Positions 43,170 to 54,237 of a stretch of 64,000 nt of DNA are shown one piece after another. The translations under genes were made by a program, and so were the position numbers. The stretch's first letter is position 1, and the number at the start of each line of letters is the position of its first letter. Origin of the DNA: Epichloe hybrida (taxonomy: Eukaryota; Ascomycota; Sordariomycetes; Hypocreales; Clavicipitaceae); assembly GCA_019022495.1 (NCBI GenBank), contig JAFEKR010000001.1, positions 2,418,001-2,482,000 of the forward strand, written 5' to 3'. Below the pieces are notes generated by a model, which did no database searches, was not told the origin of the DNA, and saw only the letters and a program-made list of their open reading frames with translations.

Positions 43170-45387
43170 GAAAATTCTCTAGCTTATTGTATAAGAAATA
43201 TTTAAACACAATATCTAGTAAAGAAAAGTTATATATAATAGGCCTAGATACTTTTAATCTCTTTACTTTAGAACTATTAAAGTTATTCTTAAAGGTCTTA
43301 AGAAATTAGGTTACTATTAAGGTTTTAGTTATATAATAGCTTATAGTTTTATTAAAGAAGTTATATAAATTTATAAATTCCCCTATAAGGAATTAGGCTA
43401 AGTTAAAGGACTAGTTATTAGCTACTTTCTTAATAATTTTAAATTCACTCTTATAATACTAAATAGAATAATATATATAGACACGTATAATCTTTAATCT
43501 CTTAATTATAAAACCTAAGTAACTATAGCTCTTATATACACTAATCTTCTATTTCCTATATAAGAAATTAGTTAATATTAATCTTATTAAGGGGATTAAG
43601 TATTATATTTAATGCTATATAATCTTCTATATTATTATTTATACTAAGAGAAATGCCCTAATTTTAAGCGTTTTCTATATAATAAAGGTCTGTAAAAATA
43701 CCTAAGATAACATGCTCTTTGTTCTTTTACATATGGATTTTATAGCTATTCTATAGTGTAATAAAGTCTGCGAATTTATCTTAGATTATAGGTAAATAAA
43801 TTACATTTAATGCAATTTAATTTACTTTATTATCTTTAATAAATAATATATATGTAGTAAGTTTATTAAAGAATACTATCTAGTAATTAGATACTCCTTT
43901 ACATAGCTAATACCACTAGCTTTTAATTCTAATATTTCTTTTACTTAGCCTATATATATAATAAAAGCTAATATAATTCCCTTAAGTAAACTAGTAAGAG
44001 ATTTAGTTCTTATTCTTATATATAATTATAGCTAGGCTAGCTTATGCTAATATTACTTAAGTAGCTACCTATAATAGAGTCTTAACTCTATAATTAGATC
44101 TTATAAAAAATAGTTATATTCTAAGGTATTTAATTATATAAAGATACTACTTTAATATGCTAAGAGTAGTTATAGTAAAGTAACTATAGTAAAACTAAAT
44201 AATATAGTATAAGTATATATTAATATATATATACACTTAGATTCTAAATCTCTTTAGCTTCTTATATTTATTAAGGCACTAAAGGAAGTTTAGTCTAAGT
44301 ACTAAGAAGTTTATATAATATTAAAAGTTCCTTTTCTAATACTTTTAAACTTCTTTAGGAAAGACTATATAATAAAAGTTATATAATTAGTTTTATAAGA
44401 CTAGGACTTAGCCTTTTTATTATATATAATAATATAAATATCCTTAACTAAAGCCTTATATTATAGAGGTTTATTTTAAATTAGCTTTAAGGAATTAAAT
44501 TATATCCTATAAAGCAATTTAGCGCTTTTCTTCTATATAAAATCGTCTTTTTATTCTATATTAATAGCGAATTTTATAGATTATATATAGCATATAGGAT
44601 AGCTAGTCTTACGCTTAAAGGTCTTAAAGAATTAATTAATCTAAATAACTATAGGAGAAGAAGTAAAACTATATATAATAAATTAGTTTATCTATAATTT
44701 ATATATAATTTTGTATTTATAAGAAGCCCTATTACTAAAGCTATATTTAGAGGGTTTATAAGCTAACTAGTTAATACCCTTATTACTAAAGAAGCTTAAT
44801 AATAGTTAAATAAATAGTCTCTATAGGAATGTCTTATATAAAAAGCTTAGAGATCTCTTTATATAAGGGCTAAAGACATTATATACTTTATAAAGTAAAT
44901 AAAACTCCTTAGGCTTAAAGATAGTAATATAATATATAAAGACTAATACTTTAGCTACCTTATATAGAAAGCTTAGTATTAATCTAATCTAGGATTTATT
45001 TATAAGAAATCCTATTATTATAAAGGGATTTAATTCACTTATAAAAGCTCTATAGGTTTTTTCATAGACGTGGTATAATTATAATATACGAAAAATATAT
45101 TATAAAAATCATAAAATCGCAAAATCGCAAATAAGGGGTTAAGGGATTTTTTTGTTTTGGCAGCCCTTTGCGGGACCTCTCTAATGTGCGACCGTAGCAG
45201 GTGGGCAAGTGCAAGTGGGGTTGCGCAATGCGGAGTCTCGCTGTCTGCACCTCAACAGACACAGACTCGCACCGAGAGTCCACCGACAACTCCACCGACA
45301 ACTCCACACACTGACACCACACACCACACACCAAAAACCTGCGCCAGTCTCTTCACGCGGCGGTTGACGCGACGGCCTCATCTCCAG

Positions 45388-45411
45388 ATGCACCGAGCTG
45401 CGCCGCGATGA
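45388..45411 (+). promoter_or_regulatory. Seven-codon uORF overlapping the UBE3D-like start
   Basis: ATG at 45388 opens a seven-codon frame (MHRAAPR) whose TGA overlaps the main start codon as ATGA at 45408-45411. Such an arrangement can limit or couple initiation of the main frame. Whether the transcript includes it is unknown. Confidence 0.55.
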
Positions 45412-46977
45412 CCATCTTGAATGAAGAGAGTCGTAGTATTCTTTATGCAGAGCTACTTTCAAATATCAGACAAGTATCTATCGCAGTTACCTTGCCATCA
45501 CCACCCAAGTCGGATACAGTGGCAAGAATCACCGAAGATGGTCGGCGGCTGTGTCTAGAACACGATGGCTTCACAAACACTCTGGATCTACCCGGGACAG
45601 TGGCCGAGACCCTACTGAGACCTTCTCAAGGTCCATCTCGCCATCTGACCTGGCGACTGCCTGTATCTCCAGGTGGAGTATTGATCCCTCCCTTTTCTCC
45701 GGAGAACCAAGCGGTTCCTTGGGCAGCCTTGGATCTGGAAAACGATTCTGCTATTAGCTGTCGCGCATGCAGCAACATCATCATACTTCCAGGCACGATC
45801 AAAGCCTGGAAAGACTTGCCAAGTGAAAACTGGGCCGAGATGATGGAGTTCTGGCATTGCCACAAGCCGCATGACCACGATCAACAGGAAAACAAAAATC
45901 TCGCAAACAAGGGATACGGAGCCAACAACATAATTACTGCTCAACCTGGTGTTGGCTTTGCAGATATTACTTCATTCATGTTTGACGAGCGTGACTGTCA
46001 GAACCTCCTGGTAAGTTTGCTTGGCGGATTGCGTATCCTCTGATATCTTTCTCGAGTTGATTGTTACATGGTTTTGCTTTAAGAAAAGCGGGAAATAGAA
46101 GGTGGCCAAGTCGGCTTCAAAAGCATCTCTGTGGTCTGGTCATCGATACAATTCCCGCATAGTGATTGTTCTGCCAAACCCTGTTCCAGGGCAACTCCCA
46201 TCCAAGAAACCTCCTCTTTGAGAACGGTTTCGGATGGCCAAGTTGACGGCGAGCCTCTTCCATTTCATCCAAGTATCCATAGTCAGGATTACTGGGAGAT
46301 TTTTAGAGGTACACGCATCATTCTTGCAACCTCCTGTCTTCGTGCTACCGTTAATGTTCACATGTGCTTACCTCTACCACCAGTTTTCTGTTTCAGCTAT
46401 TGCAGAGGCATCAAACAGCAGCACCAAGGCAGTGACAAATTCAAGTCCCGGGAAATTTCTGCGCATATTTTGCAATAAATGTACCACTGAAATTGGGTTA
46501 TTCAGTATGAGGGTTGGCTCCGTGACGTTGTTCAAATGGCAAGTCTCTTGCAATACTATCGTGCCAACAAGTCGAGCTCCGAGCGGCCCGCAATGCTTAG
46601 CAGCTTCTCTCATCGCGAATATTTCCAGGTCAGGTTGCGCGAAGTCACTCATCTCTCCACACATATCCGAGAAAGGGCGAGGTTCTGAGAAGATGCTCTA
46701 CGTGTGGGTCTTGAATCCCAACGTCGTGTACACATCCTCATTTGTTCAAGGCAAGAGAGCGGCGATGAAAGTTCTGTTTCGGGAGGTGACTCAGGAAGAG
46801 GGGAACAAAATTCTTGATTCGATCGTATCGGATGTCCAGGACTTGTACCTTCCAACACCCACTATTGACTCATCGAGAGAGGCCCTCATGCTGAATAGCC
46901 AGCTTCTGCCCGGATCGGAGAGATCTTTCAAGGAGTGGCAGGTAGGCCTTTTAGATAGATGGGAAAGCAGCGGATAG
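45408..46977 (+). CDS. UBE3D-like, HECT-like E2-binding protein
   Basis: Three exons (45408-46010, 46089-46308, 46397-46977) encode 467 residues with an exact frame. The protein resembles the family of HECT-like ubiquitin-conjugating-enzyme-binding proteins (human UBE3D, once called E2-binding protein). Evidence: an N-terminal beta-rich half with SCRACSNIII (CxxC), then ENWAEMMEFWHCHKPHDHD (the conserved W...CH segment), and a C-terminal half with FCNKCTTEIG (CxxC), SVTLFKWQVSC, and the terminal RSFKEWQVGLLDRWESSG. The paired cysteines probably bind zinc. The family is proposed to bind E2 enzymes and act as a ubiquitin ligase, probably in cytoplasm and nucleus. The first intron's acceptor was chosen because other AG sites give stops. 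It starts about 350 bp beyond the AT-rich block. Confidence 0.82.
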
Positions 46978-46989
46978 TAAATAGTTGAA

Positions 46990-48294
46990 TAGCACTGCTT
47001 GGTTCCCCTTTGACGAGACAGGTACGTGGGTTCTTTCCCAAGTGGTCTCTTCGGGCAATTTCGTGCCCCTTCGCGCGACACAACAGCGCTGAAGAGGATA
47101 ATGCAACTCTTTTACAAGTTTTCAACGACATTCCTTCACGGACCAAAAAGGAGAGGGTATTGGAGAGAGACAAGATTGTGTCAGCTCAGAACTCAAAGAA
47201 TCCGATAAGAAAGGACGGAAACCTGTGGTCTTGGCAGGTCGATGGAAATAGTCGACGCTCAAAATCACGCACTCGTGTCATGGGCGTCAACCCTACGGAG
47301 AGATTACCTGTGGATATGTTGCCGATGAGTCTTGGACAAACAAATGTTGTGTCCAGGGTCTCCGCAAAGCTTCCATATTTGATAGACAGTGTTCTGCGCC
47401 GCCAAGAGAGAAAGAAGATAATCATTTTCTATGAAGTCGAAAAACGTTGCGTGGTATCTGGCAAGCATGCTCGACATGGTACGTAAAACATGAAGATGTA
47501 GAGTGAGAATATTTCTGACGCACCATAGCTAAAAGTACAACACCTGATCTACGCCAAGACTTTGATAAGCGAGCAAAAAGCACAATACGTCAATACGTTC
47601 CATCACAACCAAGTTTTTTTTTCGGTAGGTGTTGCCTCTGAAACCTCCTCCAATCCTACTATATCTTCTCGTAAGGGTTCTTCTGATGGATCTTTCGCAA
47701 GCTGCCTTTGGGCTAGATATGCGTGAAGCCTCGAGGATCTACTTTAACAATCCGGTTATTTACCCTCAAGTCGAAGCTCAGGCAATTGGTTAAGTCCATC
47801 GTATTAGCTAGCGAAAACCAGTCTCAGTCGAGACTTTGGTGTTGAGAGACAGCATTGACGAAGTGATCTTGGAACGCGAACAACATATGGCACAGGCCGA
47901 ACACCGCCGAGTCAAGTCCATACTTGACGTGAGGCCGATATATAACTGGATCAACAGTTCGACGAATTCTCGAATTGCCCCTATAACTAATTGCTTTACC
48001 TCGCACATGGTTGACTTGCAGTCCATCAATACCAATCTTCGGGAGAGGTTTGGCACAGAGCAACACCCCGATGACGGACTTGTCTCATCCATTTCACCGA
48101 CCACCGCGAAACCAGCAAAGACGTTGTTTCCCAAGAACTAGCTGTCAGTGATTCCGAAGAAACGCACACGCGACCCTGTGATCATGTCCGAAGATTTTCG
48201 GATACAGTCCACAGAGGCACAAGACGGGTGTGAAATCCCCGTTCGTCCGACCAGAAAGCTTCGGTTCCTCTCAGAATTCGATTATAATCGATGA
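46990..48294 (+). pseudogene. SNF2-family helicase, broken C-terminal half
   Basis: Frames read, in order, QFRAPSRDTTALKRIMQLFYKF; KLPYLIDSVLRRQERKKIIIFYEVE; then VLLMDLSQAAFGLDMREASRIYFNNPVIYPQVEAQAIG-stop-VHRIS-stop-RKPVSVETLVLRDSIDEVILER; then EHRRVKSILD. This is the C-terminal helicase lobe of SNF2-type ATPases. Motif V resembles LLMDLxxAAxGLxxxxAxRV and motif VI has become IG-stop-VHRIS-stop in place of AIGRVHRIGQ. Both stops can be derived by C-to-T or G-to-A changes. The lobe is scattered over three frames, and no N-terminal ATP-binding lobe is present. A basic tail (IPKKRTRDPVIMSEDF ... RKLRFLSEFD) ends near 48294. Not functional; the assignment is firm for the middle part. Confidence 0.78.
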
Positions 48295-50959
48295 CTTGTT
48301 ATAATGCCCAGTTATATTTCTGCGTGGATGTGTGAGTAAGAAAGGACCTGGAATATTTAAACAGACTTGGCCATCCCGACTGGATAACTTACAAGATGGA
48401 CTCCGTGATACCTGAACAATCCTGGCCTGATATATCGGAACGTAGCGACTGTGCTGCCGCAGACTCCGCTGCATTCATTTTTCCGACTGGCGAACGGCCA
48501 TTTTCTTAGGAACAACACCAGCTCTCATGATGACCCTTTGCCTCTCTCTTCGCAAAAGAGGGGGTGGTGATGTTACGGACAAACAGCTGTCTGCCATCGT
48601 TTAGCGAGGTGTAGCAGAAAACTATGACGCCACGATGTCGAAGACGTTACAGGCCCGATGGACCGTGGCAAGCTCGAGTGGTTTATGTCGGCCATGTACC
48701 CGGAACTTGGGCCACCAAGTATGATCTTGAAATTGGCTGGAGGAGGCAAATACAGCCCCTGGCAATGCCTTTTCAGTTAATGGCAGTATGGCATGCGGCA
48801 TCTCAGCTGGCAGGCCCGTTGGACCTTGTCCACGCAGCGAAATCCCCGAATCATCGTCCTCGGGCACTACTGGATCAGCTCAAGTCGCTTAAACTTGTCG
48901 GATGCAGGTCATTTGGCCTTCAAATTGGAAGCATCTGGCTAGGGCAGCCCGGGTCACTTATTTTAATGGGGGTTCTGAGCAAAACAGGGCCATAGGCGAA
49001 GTCGGCACCTTCGAACTGCGAAAGGGAAGTTAGCAAAGAGTCTTTCTCATCGAACATGACGTTGGAAGTAGAGGTCGGTGGTTCAGTTCACCTTACGATG
49101 CCAGCCTTGGCATCACCGACTCGAGACCGAAGAGCGTATGGAAAGGGTTGGCCTGCAGTAGGCAAGGAGAAGCAGTTGTAAAGGTCATGGGCGGTCTTCC
49201 TGGGTATGCTGCGGTTGAGTTCAGACCATGCCAGCCGTTCGTTTACCTCCCTCTGGGTGTCTGCGAAGAGGTTATCAAACATCTCCCAGTGACTTGGCGA
49301 GAGAAGACATTCGTCAGTAATCAATCATGGCGTTGGCTTTCAAGGACTATGTCCTATGGGGTCGCAGTCCAACTATTCATATATGAATGACCATGGAATT
49401 CTTTTTACGTCGCACGACAAAGAATAATGGCCATGGGAAATGGAAAATGTGATTTCGATTGATTAACGTGCGCGAACATGACCGACTGACGAATTATGCA
49501 GATGATTGTGCGCAAGCCACTGCATTTTGCTCGAGTCGACATTTAGATTTACAAGAAGCCGTATCTCTGTGGCCAATATTGAGAAACCAAGATGACTCAT
49601 GGTTGTTCCTATGACCAAGACGGACGTGGGCGTCGTCATCAGCTCCTAGAGACAAGACTAAAGTGCCATCGCGCGACAGTTGGAAATAAGAAGAAAAGAT
49701 GAGGGAGACAGAAACAGATAAAAGATCAAAGAATGGAGGCGCAGACTATTGTCTTGTCGGCCTCCCTCGTCGTCGACCGCCACGTTGCCCTGCGCGGAGA
49801 GCGTAGACCAGACCAACAAGGCTGCTCTGTCTCGCTCGACCCTTTCTTTGTCCGATGTGCTTGAAAAGAGTGACAATCAAATTGAACACATATTGCCACT
49901 GGCTAAAGGAGGCAATCCGCACGGATTATTCATCACAAGCGAAATCTGGCCCACTTGCCGATCAGGGGGGGTGGGGGCAGCTAATTAGGTGGGGTCTGGC
50001 ATTTGCCGGCATTTCGCCGCATTTCACTGCCGCTGTCGCTGTTGCATCATGCATGGGGAGTGAAGATGGCCAATCATGGCCAATGTCCATGACCGAAGGA
50101 TCAGCAAGGGCGGGGCAGCCAGATTTCCTCCATTTCCCCATTTCCTCCATTTCGTCTCAACAAGAAGTCGAGAGTCAAGAGGACGGCCGTCTGCAGAACA
50201 GCTCAGCACGCACCACCAGGCTCGAAAAATATCTGGCTGGCGGCTGATATTGCTGGCGGCTGATGTTGCCAAGTTGGAGCAAGGGAACGTCAACTTCAAC
50301 CCTGAGTAAGTGTGCTCGAAAACCGCCCTTTGTCTTGGCAGCGACTTGTGCCTACTGCAAGCACCGTTTCCTTTTTGTGTTCAACAAGTCTCCCGGTGGC
50401 TTTGATTAATGGTCCACTCTTCGAAGAGCTAGTCCCGTCCCCTGAGCGGCAAACCGAGCGGTTGGGGGGGAAAATGCCCGGCCGGCACTACACGAGATGG
50501 GATGAGATGAGATGGGGGTGAGTCAAGCTTCTCAAAGGGCTCCAAGGGATCGTGGAGACCAAAGTCGTCGGCGCCGGTCCCGAGCTTGATACTACTGTAT
50601 TGAGTTCCCGCAAGTGCCTGGCTGGAACTTGTTTTTGTGGTATCGAATGCCATTGCTGCCGCCCCCTTTCGCGTAGGTCCCGGCTCCTGGGTTCTGCATC
50701 TTTCTGCATTTGCTTCATATGGCAATCTACTTCTTTCTCGATTCTGGTCCTGTCGATTCATCTTCTAGAACCAACGGTCCCTCGACTCTGTGGGCAATCA
50801 GACGAAAAGCTATCCTTCTCTTGTAAAAAGAACAAAAGCCGCCGGACCCGTTGTCAACCATAACATAATGACAGCCTTTTGAGCCGTTTGCTTCCCCCTC
50901 CCCTCCGAATAACCTTACCATCGGATCCCGATTCTGTCCCTTCTTCATCATCAGCCGCA
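48295..50959. other. 2.7 kb without a supportable gene
   Basis: Composition is normal. Open frames of 60-130 codons exist (for example 48624-48995 +, and one at about 49148-49390 +), but they carry no recognisable domain. The frames change often, as in decayed coding DNA next to the SNF2 relic. The last few hundred bases before 50960 probably hold the promoter and leader of the F-box gene, including a GAGATG repeat near 50500. Confidence 0.45.
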
Positions 50960-53123
50960 ATGAGTCCAACCATGACAATGCGGCCATCACCCGCTGCTGC
51001 CTTCGAAAGAATGCCTGACCTGTACGACCTGTACTCCATCCCCGAACATGGCTTCGACCGGAGAAAGCCTCCATCTCCAACGCGTCCATCGACTGGCGGC
51101 GCAGACACTTCGGCATATCCCGTATATCCGGGCCTGCAAACACCCAACATGGTTCGCACTCCATCTTCAGACTCCCTCCCAACAGTACTCAACCGACCCA
51201 GAAAACTGTCGGGCACCAGATCCGAGTATGGTCTGACAGGAAGTCGCGCGCAAGGGCCTAGCGGCCCACGAACAACAAGTCCGTCATGGGAAACCGGCCT
51301 CGGAGGCGTGTGTGACGCATTGCCAGGAGAGGTGCTGGAGGTGATTCTCGAAATGCTCAAACAACTTCACCTGGAACGAGGAAGTGAGAGCTGCGCGACG
51401 TGCTGGATGCGAGATGTGTCCAACGTGGCGCTATGTTCGCGCAAATGGTACAAGGCGGCGCGGTTGGCACTGTAAGACTCTACCACCCTGTTTGATGACG
51501 GTGAGATACACGACCAATCAATACTGACTCGGCGGCGGTAGATACCAGGATATTCACTTGATAGGGCCTGACTCGGCAGCCCACAAGAAAAAGTTCAAGA
51601 TGACCCAGGGCTGCCGCATGACGCTTTTGCGACGAACCTTGAGGGCGAACGCCGACGTTTCATCAATAGTTCGTTCGCTCAAGGTTCCGCTTCCAGAAAT
51701 CCCTGCGACATCATCGAGTACCAAAGGTTCGGCTTTGCTGGAGCAGTATGAGAACCACGTTGCTTCTGTGGTCATGGCATGTCCGAATCTTGAGCGGCTG
51801 TCGGGGCCAGTATTCGGCTATAATCACTCATTCAAGAGACTTTTCCATGCCCTTTCGACAAGATGCAACCTCAGGGATATGGATTGGCTAATCGAATCAA
51901 CGGGGCTGCAACAGCCAGTCGCGTCAAGTTCCACCAAGGACGGCGGCGGCCTCGGCTCAAACAAGGCCGCTGAACTGCAGACTCATCGAGAGACTGCCTT
52001 TTTGGAGCAGCATAGGGGATGGACCAAACTGACGAGCTTATCTGTCCAGTGTCTGCCTGACGCAGTTCTCGCACCAGAGACGCTACTCGCGAGAACCTTG
52101 ACCGTTCTCCCGTCCCTGCAGCATCTTCACCTCCACAACCTGCCGCCCAATGCCTTTAATGATTCCAACCTCCTTTCCCTGCCTCCGCTACAAAGTTTGA
52201 CATTATCTAGCATCCCCGGTATATCGTCCAACGGTCTTTCCACTTTCGCAACTCGCGCCAACAGTCAGCCTCTCCGCAAACTCGTCCTCCGCCACACACC
52301 ACTCACGTCGTTGCCAGCCCTGGCACGCATCCTGTCCAACTTGGGGTCGCTCGCCCACTTGTCCTTGATCCAGTCCTTCCCGCCGCTGATGCCCGAGTCG
52401 GATTCCTTTGTTCTCTGGATGATGCCGTACCTGGCCTCGGCCACTGTTAGCAAGCTACACTGGGACATAACCAGCCATCCAGACAGCGTCAACGCCGCCG
52501 ACGACATTCTCGCGCGGAGCATCGCCGCGGGTGGATTTCCTTGTCTCGGGAGTCTCCGGGCGCCCAACGATCCAGGAGGCGTGTTCCAGCAACTTTGCCG
52601 TCCCGTCGAGAGCATCGCCCTGCCCAGTGATCGATTTCGATTCCGGGGGAGGTCCGTCACTGAATTCGGAAGCGCACCCTCGTCGCCGACCAAATTCCTT
52701 GCCAAGTCCCCTACTACGAGCTCGCTGCCGGCCATGCTCTCCGCCAGCTCGCATACCAATCTCGCCGCAGCCCGCCTGGCAGCCCAGGCACGTCTCGACC
52801 GCGCCCGGGAATCGCACTTGTTCCAAGTCAAGGTGACGGATGAGCAGGGTGACGTGGTCGAAACATTTGGTCTGGCGGGATACATTGGCACCGTGGGCAG
52901 CGGAATCGACTACCACCTCTTGCCCGACAACGGGTCGAATGACGAGCAGGGCGGTCTCGTGGACGTGCCTGATCTGCGAGCCGATTCGGGTGAATCTCTC
53001 GCCCTAGGGAGAGAGGGCTGCACGGGGTCCTGGAACCGGCGAGAGGGCGTCGTGGCCGACAAGAGGGAAAAGGAGCCATGGTGGCACACTGAAAGGGGAC
53101 GATGGAGCAAAATTGACCTCTAG
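50960..53123 (+). CDS. F-box protein with leucine-rich C-terminal region
   Basis: Two exons, 50960-51471 and 51542-53123, encode 697 residues. After a Ser/Pro-rich N-terminus, about residues 117-175 form an F-box-like helix set: VCDALPGEVLEVILEMLKQL ... CWMRDVSNVALCSRKWYKAARLALYQDIHL. The intron lies inside this domain, and joining it restores LALYQDIHL. F-box proteins link substrates to the Skp1-Cul1 ubiquitin ligase. The middle section (about 200-480) has irregular leucine-rich repeats (LTSLSVQCLPDAVL, LQHLHLHNLPPNAF, LQSLTLSSIPGI, LRKLVLRHTPLTSLPAL), presumably the substrate-binding face. The C-terminal 200 residues are low-complexity followed by a conserved-looking EKEPWWHTERGRWSKIDL end. 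Start is the first ATG of the frame. Target unknown. The COP9 subunit gene in this window would act on the same ligase class, but they are not linked closely. Confidence 0.82.
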
Positions 53124-53669
53124 AATTATACCGACATGATGCGTGCCTCTTTTTTCCATCAACTGCCATTTTTCTTTCTTTTCTCAAACAAGGTGAATAA
53201 TCTCAACGCAGCAAGTGGTGTCATCTTACCCCGGACCACAATTTTTTTTTTTTTTTTTTTTTTGCCTTGCATTTCCTCGGGTCTGTCCGTCTGTTGTTCC
53301 TCGGGCTCCTGCCCAGTGAGCATGCTGTGGAGGGAAGAATGGATGCTTTGCAATCAATCAATCAATCAATCCCGTTTCTGTACTCTGGGTTCTGCAGAGA
53401 ACAGAGCCATCAAGTCACACAAGTATATATACGTCTGAATTGAATGCCCCATGTGCGACGACACATGGGCCTCGTATCAATCTATCCCGTGTTTCAAATC
53501 GTTGATGAATCCAAAAATCGTGGCTAGAGTGCTCCGTAGACGGCAAAGGATACTACTCATGTATTCACTCCTTTTTTGTGCGTTTCGCCCGGCTCAGTGC
53601 GGTACAGATGATTCTTGGGATTTCGGTCAGAGGATTTTACGGTACTTGTCGAGTCCAGCCAGCTGAATC

Positions 53670-53708
<39 letters not shown>

Positions 53709-54237
53709 TTTGAAAGGCGGTGGGTGAGTGCCTCGTACAAAGATCAACCACGTAGAGTTCAAATATCCAAACGCGAGGAAGCTTGCCAGGTTCAAATGAC
53801 CACGTAGGTCCTGTTCAGCAGATGAATGCGAGAGACTCGGTATTATCTCTGTCCGTTAGCCATTCACCCACCCCTAAATAGGACATCCAGTATCATTGAC
53901 TCGTTCACATGCAGCTGAACAGCAAGTCCAGGACGGGGAAAACTTGTGTTCAAGAATCCGTTGGACTATAGCCATGCCTGGGTATTTACGCAGTGACAAC
54001 TGCCAGCAATCTCATACAAATGACCGACTATATGCTCTATTGTCTCATGACTTGTTCTTTTCTTGATGCAGTAATATCCTATCTTGCATGTTGACTCCGT
54101 CGCCAGATGCATTGTTTGATCCCAAAATAAAATTAAAGTAAAGTAAAACAAAGAGGAAAGAAAAGAAAAAAAGTCGCAACGGCCCGAGACACACGTAAGT
54201 TCTTGGCTAGTGTGTACGCCCAGAGAAAGAAAAAGGC
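53124..54237. other. Intergenic region with microsatellites
   Basis: No gene seen between the converging F-box and DUF8004 genes. It contains a 22-base poly-T run (53242-53263), an AATC tetranucleotide tract (about 53353-53371), and a CA dinucleotide tract (about 53672-53706). Confidence 0.6.

Larger units (their letters stand above)
40190..45060. other. AT-rich RIP-like relic block, 4.9 kb
   Basis: Composition changes sharply at both ends to a very AT-rich state poor in CA and TG dinucleotides, as in the retroelement nest. I found no LTR pair and no recognisable transposase or polymerase domain, though scattered short frames exist on both strands. It contains a well-defined hAT-type MITE (41476-41885), a less mutated pocket with a pyrimidine tract and an ATG (about 41890-42110), and two in-frame minisatellites (42783-42857 and 43062-43169). 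It is most likely one or more old, mutated transposons of unidentified family. Confidence 0.7.

Noticed and set aside
40190..45060. A second LTR retrotransposon explaining the whole AT-rich block
   Set aside because: I could not find a direct-repeat pair at its ends or any gag/pol remnant.
48624..48995. 123-codon + open frame as a gene
   Set aside because: No recognisable domain and no convincing splice continuation; it lies in what looks like decayed sequence beside the SNF2 relic.
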